DNA of 60,342 nt from Pseudooceanicola aestuarii. GTDB lineage: Bacteria > Pseudomonadota > Alphaproteobacteria > Rhodobacterales > Rhodobacteraceae. The notes under the pieces are model-generated. The model worked only from the letters and a program-made list of their open reading frames with translations. It did not search any database and was not told the DNA's origin. The DNA is taken from the NCBI RefSeq assembly GCF_010614805.1, contig NZ_JAAFZC010000007.1, positions 1-60,342 of the forward strand, in the 5' to 3' direction. Positions within the stretch are counted from its first letter, which is position 1; each line of letters starts with the position of its first letter. The position numbers and the translations under genes were made by a program. Positions 8,224 to 15,057 of this stretch are shown here, in pieces.

Positions 8224-10008
8224 TCATGCGATGAGGTGGAAATCCTCGAAATCGGAGCGGAACCCGATGATGGAGATCACCTTGCCGTCGCCGGACAGCC
8301 AATCCATCTTCATGGTTTCCCCGGCGGCGCTGTTCAACGCGTCATTGTCCAGCAGCATGATGCTGTTGCCGGCAAAGACCAGATCGGCATCCTGGGCATC
8401 CGCCAGCAGGTGCAGGAACAGGTCGCGCGCCTGGATGGAGAATTCGCTGTTCACGAAGGCGGGGTAGTCGATCATCGTGTCGCCGGGGGACCCGGACGCG
8501 GGCAGGGCGGCGGTATCGGTCCCGGCCAGGGTGTCCGGGCCGTTGGAGGCGGTGCTGTCCGTGCCGGTGCCGGTCGTGCTGCCGACCAGGCCGTAATCCG
8601 TCAGCAGGTCTTCGGTGACCTCGAAACTGGCTTGCACGGTCTGGCCGCCAAGGCTGAATTCCTTCAGCTCGAGGCTGAAGATCTTGCGGATATCGGCGAT
8701 CGTCAGGGTCGGTGCGGGGGCGGGCAGGTCCACGGTCTCGGCCTTCTCGGAGGCGGCGGTGTCGACCTTGGCGTCCTGGCGGGTAGGGGCGGGATCGGTG
8801 GTGCGGGGCGCCGCGGGTTCGGCCCAGTCCGGCAGCGCCGTCTTGGCCATGCGCGGGGTGGCGCCGCTTTCGGGGATATCGGCGATCATGTCGTCGGGCC
8901 CGGCGGATTTCAGACTGTCGGCAAAGCCGCGGGTGTCCAGCATGGCAGTCATGTCGGGCGCGTCGGCCTCCGTCATGGCGGCGATCATGCGCTCCGCGTC
9001 GTCGGCTTGCGTGTTCAGCAGCAGGTCGATCACGTCGTCCAGCGCCTGCATCAGCATCTGTCCGGGGCCGCTGGCGGCCAGCTGCGTGGCGTCGTCGCCG
9101 TCCGGCCCGGCCGGTCTGTCGGGATCGCCGTCGAAAAGCCGGGCCAGCAGGTCACCCAGCCCGGCATCGCCCAGCCGCAGGTCGGTGAAGGCGCTGTCGG
9201 ACATGACGCCCATGCCGATGGCTACCGCGCTCAGCCCCAGGGCATAGCTGTTCTGCCCGAAGATCATGCTGCCCTGACTGCCGCCCTGGCCGTCGCGATG
9301 GGTCAGGGCGTCGGTTTCCAGCCCGGCGGCGGTGGGGCGCAGCAGGTCGCTGTCCGCCTCGTTTGTCAGGCCGGCGCGGGCGGCGATTTCGACCGGCAAT
9401 CCCGACAGGGTGGCGGCGGTCCCGTCTGCATCCGGGGTGGCGGCCGCGTCCTCGCCGGGGGCCAGCAGAACCAGTTCGTCCGAGGCGATGAACAACGTCC
9501 AGACCAGCGCGGCCAGCAAGGCGGAGGGATGCAGGAAGACCGCCCCGCCGCGCTCCAGCCGGATCACCCGGCGGTCTTCGGTCGCGGGGTCGTTGTCCAG
9601 CGCGCGGCCGGTAAAATCGGCGATCAGGTCGTTGAAATTGCGCCCGCGCAGGGGGGTGCGGATGTTCGGACTGTCCAGCAGGTAGGCCCCGTCCATCCGG
9701 CACATGTGGATGAACACGTCGCCATCCAGCTTGCAGAAGACGAACCAGGGCTCCCCCTCGTCGGTGAGGCCGCGATCGACCTCGTTGGGGACGCCGGCGG
9801 CATCGAGAAGCCGTTTGACCCGGAAGAGATCGGCCAGTTCCTGGTTCGACCAATCCCGCACCTGGCGATTCTGCGGCGCCGCCTCAAGCGCCGGAAGCCG
9901 GATATCCGCGCCCGCCCCGTCAAAGGACAGGGTGTCGCCCCCGTCCTGGAGGAAATCCCCGGTCGAAGTGCTGCCGTGCCGGCCTGGGAATTGGACGATC
10001 TGGACCAT
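8224..10008 (-). CDS. Hypothetical 594-aa acidic protein convergent with type I secretion genes
   Basis: Family not recognised. The N-terminal 170 residues look folded (NQELADLFRVKRLLDAAGVP, WFVFCKLDGDVFIHMCRMDG). One hydrophobic stretch, LLAALVWTLFIASDELVLL (about 167-185), could be a membrane segment. The middle (about 190-430) is acidic, low complexity and rich in A, D, T and P. The C-terminus (about 430-594) looks folded again, with DLVFAGNSIMLLDNDALNSA near the end. It is transcribed after the small XRE regulator with 77 bp between. Position opposite the exporter suggests a linked role in making or regulating the secreted adhesin, but this is inference only. Confidence 0.68.
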   Translation of the reverse strand: MVQIVQFPGRHGSTSTGDFLQDGGDTLSFDGAGADIRLPALEAAPQNRQVRDWSNQELADLFRVKRLLDAAGVPNEVDRGLTDEGEPWFVFCKLDGDVFIHMCRMDGAYLLDSPNIRTPLRGRNFNDLIADFTGRALDNDPATEDRRVIRLERGGAVFLHPSALLAALVWTLFIASDELVLLAPGEDAAATPDADGTAATLSGLPVEIAARAGLTNEADSDLLRPTAAGLETDALTHRDGQGGSQGSMIFGQNSYALGLSAVAIGMGVMSDSAFTDLRLGDAGLGDLLARLFDGDPDRPAGPDGDDATQLAASGPGQMLMQALDDVIDLLLNTQADDAERMIAAMTEADAPDMTAMLDTRGFADSLKSAGPDDMIADIPESGATPRMAKTALPDWAEPAAPRTTDPAPTRQDAKVDTAASEKAETVDLPAPAPTLTIADIRKIFSLELKEFSLGGQTVQASFEVTEDLLTDYGLVGSTTGTGTDSTASNGPDTLAGTDTAALPASGSPGDTMIDYPAFVNSEFSIQARDLFLHLLADAQDADLVFAGNSIMLLDNDALNSAAGETMKMDWLSGDGKVISIIGFRSDFEDFHLIA

Positions 10009-10085
10009 GGACGGGCCTGTCTCCGCGCGTCGGGTGTCTGTCTGGCCCGGGGATCGGTGATCCGGTCAGGCCTCCGGGGGGTGGC

Positions 10086-10391
10086 TCAGGCGGATTCTTC
10101 TTCGAAGAGGATCCGGTAAGTCGAGGGTTCGTAATAGCTTAGCAGGCGCTTCACGAAGCTGCGGGGATCCTGGTCCAGCGCCCCGGCCCATTCGACGTAG
10201 CGATGGGCGGGAATCTTGCCGCGACCGTTCTCCAGCTGCGAGATGAAGGTGTAGTAATCCAGCGAAAGGCGGTCGGCCAGGTCGCGTTGCGACAGGCCGG
10301 CGGTCTCGCGCAGCTGCTTGAGCCATTGGCCAAGGGCGGCGCGCTGTTCCTTGCTTTCTTCGGGCGTTGTCTTGTGCAGTTCGGCAAGCAT
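10086..10391 (-). CDS. XRE-family helix-turn-helix regulator
   Basis: 101-aa DNA-binding protein. A single HTH (about residues 22-75) has the usual core LRETAGLSQRDLADRLSLDY followed by the recognition-helix region TFISQLENGRGKIP. The start at 10391 is supported by a well-formed promoter just upstream (-35 TTGCCA, -10 TATAGT, 17-bp spacer). A frame open further back to 10820 would place the start upstream of that promoter. The gene precedes the 594-aa unknown gene and is probably co-transcribed with it. Target unknown; the type I secretion or RTX promoters are reasonable guesses. Confidence 0.85.
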   Translation of the reverse strand: MLAELHKTTPEESKEQRAALGQWLKQLRETAGLSQRDLADRLSLDYYTFISQLENGRGKIPAHRYVEWAGALDQDPRSFVKRLLSYYEPSTYRILFEEESA

Positions 10392-10469
10392 GTCTTCGTG
10401 TCCTCGTGTGGCAGCTTCAGAGGAAGGCGCCTTCCGGTCAGGCGGGTCGGAAGGTGTGTTCAGTGCTCC

Positions 10470-10498
10470 ACTATATAGCACCGCGCCCCGGCTGGCAA
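10470..10498 (-). promoter_or_regulatory. Sigma70-type promoter for the XRE regulator
   Basis: On the minus strand, TTGCCA (10498-10493) and TATAGT (10475-10470) are separated by exactly 17 bp. Transcription would begin near 10463, about 70 nt before the ATG at 10391. Found by eye; no measured start. Confidence 0.6.
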
Positions 10499-11020
10499 TT
10501 CTGGATGGCGCCGCCCCGCCGGTTTTACGGTTCCGTTTCGGCGGTCGGGCGCTGTCCCGCATGGGTTCCGCGCCGTCAGGGGTTGCATCTTCAGATGTTT
10601 CTTTCACAGCAGAATTCTCGTTTGACGTGTAACACCCTTTTGCCATTTCTCCACCCGCAGGCCTATGGTCGGATCGGAAAATTTTGATTAACCCTGCGGC
10701 AAGATGCTGTTTTCGTGATCTTTCCCAAGGGGCAACGTGTTGCAGCCAAGTTGAAATCTCGCTTGTCCTGCAAGGTAGAAGTGCCCCTGGCGCTGTCGCA
10801 AGTGCAGCCGGGCAGGGCACGGCTCAGCTCCGTCTCGGCCAGGATGATCCGACGGCGATCTAGGAAAAGGTCAGCCGTGTGCCGACTTGTCGCGCAAGCA
10901 CATGCGCAGCGGCCACCGTCTTCATCTTGCTTTGAGGGCAGAGTGACACTTCTGTTTTGCGCATGGGTGACACTCCTGCTTTGCGTACACCTCATCAAAA
11001 GATCGATCGGCTAATCAACG
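10499..11020. other. Intergenic region with no supported gene
   Basis: About 520 bp between the XRE promoter and the end of the glycosyltransferase operon. It is less GC-rich than the surrounding genes. Open frames here lack ribosome sites and protein-like composition. It holds the tandem 21-bp repeat at 10943-10987 and little else that I can name. Confidence 0.5.
10943..10987. repeat. Tandem 21-bp direct repeat, possible IS-end relic
   Basis: Two copies (10943-10963 and 10967-10987) start GTGACACTYCTGYTTTGCG and differ at three positions, with a 24-bp period. Insertion sequences of the IS21 type carry short repeated subterminal motifs of this kind, often with a GTGACAC-like core. No transposase frame is next to it, so at most this is an orphan end. 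Family assignment is from memory of such ends and uncertain. Confidence 0.4.
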
Positions 11021-12073
11021 TTATGTTAAATATTTTTCCGACCGGGCCTTCGCGACCTCGGCCAACAGCCTGCGCCATCCGGCGTTGAAGGCCGCTTCGA
11101 GATGGGCGGGACCGGGTCTGAGGTCCAGGGCATGTCCCCGGGGTGCATCGTCTCCGGCGCGGGGCGTTCCGGTGCCCTCCAGGGTGGCGAGAGCGGCGTG
11201 CCAACCATCGACATCGGGGGCGGCGACCGGCCGGGCGCCCAGCGGGATGTGATCGCTCAGCCCGTCGACGGGGTTGATCAGCAGGGTGCGGCCGGCGGCC
11301 AGTGTTTCCACCGCGACCAGCCCATAGGGTTCCCAGCGGGAGGGCATGGCCACGACGTCCACCGCCGACTGGGCGGCCACCGGGTCGGCAAAGCCCATGA
11401 ACCGGATGCGCGGATCTCCCCCGGCCAGCTGGCGCAGGGCGGCCTGTTCGGGGCCCAGCCCGTAGACATGCAGGGCCAGGCCGGGATCGGGCAGCCGGCG
11501 GAAGGCGGCGATCAGGATGTCAAAGCCCTTCTGCCGGTCCAGCCGCCCGATGGCGCCGATCACCAGCCGGGGCGCGCCGGGCACGGGCTGGTCCGGAGCG
11601 GGGGGCCGGACAGGCAGAGCGCGAAAGGCCGACAGGTCCACGCAGGGGCGGATGGTGGCGATCGCCTCGGCCCGTACCGCGCCGCTGCGCACCAGCCATT
11701 GCGCCTGCGGCCCGCTGACCGCGACCACGCGGTCGAACAGGGCATAGCATTGGTGCAGCATGGCCCGGAACCGCGCGCCGTGGCGCATGTTCTCGGCGAC
11801 GAAGGCGGCGGTGTGGTGATGTTCGACATGGACCATCGGAAGACGCCGCTGCCGGGCCCGCATCAGCGCCAGCATCGGCAGTTGGCGCCAGCCCAGCCGC
11901 AGGTGCGAGACGATGACATCGGCCTCCAGCCGCGCAGGCAGCAGCCGGCCCCGGGTCAGGACTTGCAGGTGGTGGGTGACCCCCTGCCCCGTTCCGCGTC
12001 CGCGCAGCAGGTGATCGATCACCCGCATCACGCCGCCGGCGGTGGTGTCGTCGACCAGGTGCAGCACGCGCAT
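11021..12073 (-). CDS. Family 4 (GT-B) glycosyltransferase
   Basis: 350-aa retaining GT-B glycosyltransferase. The start MRVLHLVDDTTAGGVMRVID is the typical N-terminal domain opening with a GGV acceptor loop. The C-terminal nucleotide-sugar site is visible as IGAIGRLDRQKGFDILIAAF, then MPSRWEPYGLVAVETLAAG, which holds the family's E-x7-E region. Its start overlaps the upstream GT2 stop by one base (TGATG), so the two are translationally coupled. It is the last gene of the minus-strand glycosyltransferase operon that begins at 14258. Confidence 0.88.
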   Translation of the reverse strand: MRVLHLVDDTTAGGVMRVIDHLLRGRGTGQGVTHHLQVLTRGRLLPARLEADVIVSHLRLGWRQLPMLALMRARQRRLPMVHVEHHHTAAFVAENMRHGARFRAMLHQCYALFDRVVAVSGPQAQWLVRSGAVRAEAIATIRPCVDLSAFRALPVRPPAPDQPVPGAPRLVIGAIGRLDRQKGFDILIAAFRRLPDPGLALHVYGLGPEQAALRQLAGGDPRIRFMGFADPVAAQSAVDVVAMPSRWEPYGLVAVETLAAGRTLLINPVDGLSDHIPLGARPVAAPDVDGWHAALATLEGTGTPRAGDDAPRGHALDLRPGPAHLEAAFNAGWRRLLAEVAKARSEKYLT

Positions 12074-13107
12074 CAGAGGGCCTCCGCCCGGCCGGAGATG
12101 TGCCGCCGCAGCCCGGTCAGCCTCTGCATCGCGGCGCCCGCGCAACGCCCGCCGCAAAGGCTGAGCGCGGCCGCTCCCGCCAGGGTCAGCGCAGAGCTGG
12201 CCGGCGCCTCTATCAGTGGCCGGCGCGAGGTGGCCAGCCAGCGGCGGGCCCAGTTGCGGGCCGCGGGGGGATCGGCGCGCCGGATCGCGTCCCGGCACAG
12301 CGTGCGCATCCGATAGGCCCGCGCCGCCGGGGCATGGGCGGCGAAGAACGCGGGGTTCAACGGTGTCAGCTTGGCCACCATGCGATCCCAGGCGGCCAAC
12401 TGGCGATCGGCCTCTCCGGCAGCGTCCCCGGCGGGGGCGTTGGTCGGGGCGCCGGCGGGGGTCCGGACACGGGTCAGCCGGCCGGGGAGGCCCTCGAACT
12501 GCCAGCCGGTGGTCAGGGCGATGCGCAGCCAGCCCTCGGTGTCCTCGGGCTGGCGGAAGGTTTCGTCGAAATACCAGGTGCGGTCGGGATCCTGGCGGGG
12601 GCGGTGGGCGATCTCGTCCAGCACCGCGCGGCGCAGCACCGGGCCGGACCCGGCGCTGATCGGGGGGTGGCGCAGCATGGTGGCGGCGGTGAGGCCGGTC
12701 AGGCGCGGCCGCCGCGCCCCGCCGGTCAGCCGGGCGGCGGGGGCGATCAGGGTCGCCCCGGCGAAGCTGACCCCGATGCGGGGGTTGGCCTCCAGGTGGG
12801 CGATATGGCGGGCCAGTTTCTCGGGGTGCCACAGGTCACCGGCGTCGCAGAACCCGACATAGGCGCCCCGCGCGGCGGCGATGCCGCTGTTGCGCGCGCC
12901 CGCCAGCCCGCGATTGGCCTGGCGCAGGACACGGATCCGGAGGTCGGCGGCATGGCTGCGGGCGATCCGCGCCGTTGCATCGGAGGAGCCGTCGTCGACC
13001 ACGAGGATCTCGTAATCCGGCCAGCTCTGCGCCAGCAGGGCAGCCAGGGTTTCAGGCAGCAGGTCCTGGGCGTTGCAGGCGGGCAGAATGATCGAGGCAA
13101 AGGTCAT
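12073..13107 (-). CDS. Family 2 glycosyltransferase
   Basis: 344-aa GT2 enzyme. The N-terminus FASIILPACNAQDLLPETLA, the motif LVVDDGSSDATARIA (about 35-49) and the DxD-equivalent GFCDAGDLWHPEKLARH (about 89-105) are clear. The C-terminal part contains a weakly hydrophobic stretch (ALTLAGAAALSLCGG, about 305-320) that might touch the membrane. It sits 34 bp after the preceding GT2 gene and overlaps the following GT4 gene by one base. Sugar and acceptor unknown. Confidence 0.86.
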   Translation of the reverse strand: MTFASIILPACNAQDLLPETLAALLAQSWPDYEILVVDDGSSDATARIARSHAADLRIRVLRQANRGLAGARNSGIAAARGAYVGFCDAGDLWHPEKLARHIAHLEANPRIGVSFAGATLIAPAARLTGGARRPRLTGLTAATMLRHPPISAGSGPVLRRAVLDEIAHRPRQDPDRTWYFDETFRQPEDTEGWLRIALTTGWQFEGLPGRLTRVRTPAGAPTNAPAGDAAGEADRQLAAWDRMVAKLTPLNPAFFAAHAPAARAYRMRTLCRDAIRRADPPAARNWARRWLATSRRPLIEAPASSALTLAGAAALSLCGGRCAGAAMQRLTGLRRHISGRAEAL

Positions 13108-13141
13108 GACAGGCGGACTTTCAGGCGGAAAACCAGGGGGG

Positions 13142-14107
13142 TCAGGACGACAGGCAGGCCGACGACCCCGCCCGTCCAGGGCGCGGACGCCGGGCCGGAA
13201 TCGCCCCCGGCGCGGGAGGCCGTAGCGGGCCGAGGAACCCGACCGGGCTGCACAGCATCCCGATCACCGCGTGGTGCAGGGTCACCGCCCGGCCCAGGCC
13301 CAGGCGGTGCGCGCGATGGGCCAGGTGGCGGCGATGGCGGGCCCGGCTGCGCAGGCTGGGGGTGACGCCGAAACAGGCGGCGGTCTCGATCGCGCGGCGG
13401 CGGTTCTCGTTGCTGTTGTCCGGCGTGGCGGCCAGGTCGTCGGCGCAGGCGCGGCACCAGCCGTGCAGCGCCGCGTCGCCGACCACGCGGGCGCCGCCAC
13501 CGACCAGACGGACCATCCATTCCAGGTCGCCGCCGCCGGGGATGGTGGTGTCGAACCCGTAGCTTCGGGCCAGAACCTCCCGGCGCAGGGTCAGGTTGGA
13601 CAGGGAGCAGACGGGATTGTCGCCCAGCAGCCGGTCGATGGTCAGGTCGCCCCCGGCCACCGGGGAATGGCCGCGCGTATCGGCGGGGGTGTGGGCGAAC
13701 AGCCCGACCCGGCCATAGGCGGCGTCGATCGCGGGGTCGGCCAGGATCTGCACCAGGCGGGCCAGCTTGTCCGCCTGCCACAGGTCGCCCGGCGCGCAGA
13801 AGGCGACAAGGCCGCCGCGGGCATGGTCCAGCCCGGCGCTGTTGCGCGCCATGGCCAGGCCCTGGCCGGGGTTGCGCAGCAGCCGGATGCGGGGGTCGTG
13901 CTGGGCGGCGGTGGCGATCAGGACCGGCGTCCCGTCGGTGGCGCCGTCATCGACGCAGATCGCCTCCCAATCGGTGAAGGTCTGCAGGCTGAGGCTTTCC
14001 AGCGTGTCGAGGATCGTCTCGGCGTCATTGCCGCAGGGCAGGACGATGGTGACGGCGGGGGGCGGGGCGGTCCGGGTCTCGGGGGTGATGTGGGCAGCAT
14101 CGGTCAT
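13142..14107 (-). CDS. Family 2 glycosyltransferase
   Basis: 321-aa GT2 protein. VTIVLPCGNDAETILDTLES, ICVDDGATDGTPVLIATAAQ and the DxD-like region VAFCAPGDLWQADKLARL are visible. In this last motif the usual D-x-D is replaced by A-P-G-D, so metal coordination may differ from standard. The ATG at 14107 has AAGGA upstream; an in-frame ATG at 14197 would overlap the 48-aa peptide gene and is less likely. The C-terminus is arginine/proline-rich. It follows the 48-aa peptide gene after 4 bp. Confidence 0.83.
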   Translation of the reverse strand: MTDAAHITPETRTAPPPAVTIVLPCGNDAETILDTLESLSLQTFTDWEAICVDDGATDGTPVLIATAAQHDPRIRLLRNPGQGLAMARNSAGLDHARGGLVAFCAPGDLWQADKLARLVQILADPAIDAAYGRVGLFAHTPADTRGHSPVAGGDLTIDRLLGDNPVCSLSNLTLRREVLARSYGFDTTIPGGGDLEWMVRLVGGGARVVGDAALHGWCRACADDLAATPDNSNENRRRAIETAACFGVTPSLRSRARHRRHLAHRAHRLGLGRAVTLHHAVIGMLCSPVGFLGPLRPPAPGAIPARRPRPGRAGSSACLSS

Positions 14108-14111
14108 GGGA

Positions 14112-14258
14112 TCAATCCTTCTGACGGGAGCCGGATCCGGCGCGGGCAAGCAGGGGTGCCCGGCGGCGGGAGAGGGAAAATCCCGCCGCCGGAACAAGGA
14201 GAAGTGTCGCCAACAGCAGCAGCGGCAGGACCGAGGAGAGGGTCAGGGAGGAAGACAT
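14112..14258 (-). CDS. 48-aa putative membrane peptide leading the glycosyltransferase operon
   Basis: Short gene with a strong AAGGAG ribosome site nine bases before its ATG at 14258. It encodes 48 residues: a short polar start, one hydrophobic helix (SSVLPLLLLATLLLVPAAGF, about 8-27), then a basic tail beginning SRRRAPL. It ends 4 bp before the GT2 start at 14107, so it heads the operon. The arrangement (helix plus arginine cluster) fits a single-pass inner-membrane peptide with the tail inside. No family is recognised. A well-placed operator lies 99 nt upstream. Confidence 0.62.
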   Translation of the reverse strand: MSSSLTLSSVLPLLLLATLLLVPAAGFSLSRRRAPLLARAGSGSRQKD

Positions 14259-15057
14259 GTCGTGGCGCTCCTTCGTTGGGACACCACCTGTCTAATCGCC
14301 CCCGCCCGCCCCGTCCCGGACGCCACGGGAGGGGGGCACAGGACAAGCGCGCCGTCCCCTACCCCGACGGATAGGTCAGGGGGAATTTTCCCCCCGCGGC
14401 GGGGTCTTGACGCGGAACAGGGCGTCGGCAAGGGGCCGGGTTGGCGGGATCGGGCGGGGCGACAGGGGTGCCGCGACAGGGCGCCGGGGTGCCAGGTGAC
14501 AGGGTGCCAGGTGACAGAATGGCAGGTGACGGGGATGCGGGTCGGCGGGGTGACAGGCGGGGCGGGAAAAGGGCCGGTGCCCCGGCCAGGACAGCCCCCG
14601 AAGCGGCGCCGCCGGCGAGAACACCGGCCCGAGGGGCGGCCGAGGAGGGCGAAACGGCGACCGGAACAGCGCGGCATGACGGGCCGGGTGCCGCGTGGCG
14701 AAGAACGCGCGGCCAGACCTGCGGGAGATGTTTGCAGGCGATGCTTGCGGGCGGTGTTTGCGGAGGTCGGCGGCTCAGCCGTGCAGCCCAGGGACCGGCC
14801 GGCGCTGCGCCCGGTGTCGCGATCCTGCCCATCGAGGGGAGCGGCCGGGGCGGCGCCCGCCCGCATGCGGCCTTGGGCGCGCCTGTGGTCCGAGCTGTGG
14901 TGCCAGTCCGGCTGTCCCTCTGCTCACCCTTTGGGCGTCTCCCCCCTCTCGCCGTCTCCCTGAGGGGCGCCTCGCTGGGGGCGGTGGCGGGAAGATCGCC
15001 GCGCCGGACCCGGCCGGGCCTTGCGCCGAAGCGGCGGGCGCGCGGAGGCCCTGCCGG
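14259..15057. other. Long GC-rich intergenic region with operator and 15-bp tandem repeat
   Basis: About 800 bp between the glycosyltransferase operon start and the hybrid kinase stop. The operator is at 14358-14375. At 14488-14532 lie three tandem 15-bp units: GGTGCCAGGTGACAG twice, then AATGGCAGGTGACGG. Frames open on both strands (for example 14243-14866 and 14441-15310) are arginine/proline/glycine noise without ribosome sites. I see no gene. Confidence 0.55.
14358..14375 (-). promoter_or_regulatory. Operator A, 18-bp inverted repeat upstream of the glycosyltransferase operon
   Basis: Read toward the operon: CCTATCCGTCGGGGTAGG, an inverted repeat of CCTAYCC with a 4-bp centre. It matches operator B (18519-18536) at 16 of 18 positions in the same orientation. 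It lies 99 nt upstream of the 48-aa peptide ATG. Paired heptamers are typical of NarL/LuxR-type response regulators, two of which are encoded on this plasmid. Confidence 0.6.
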
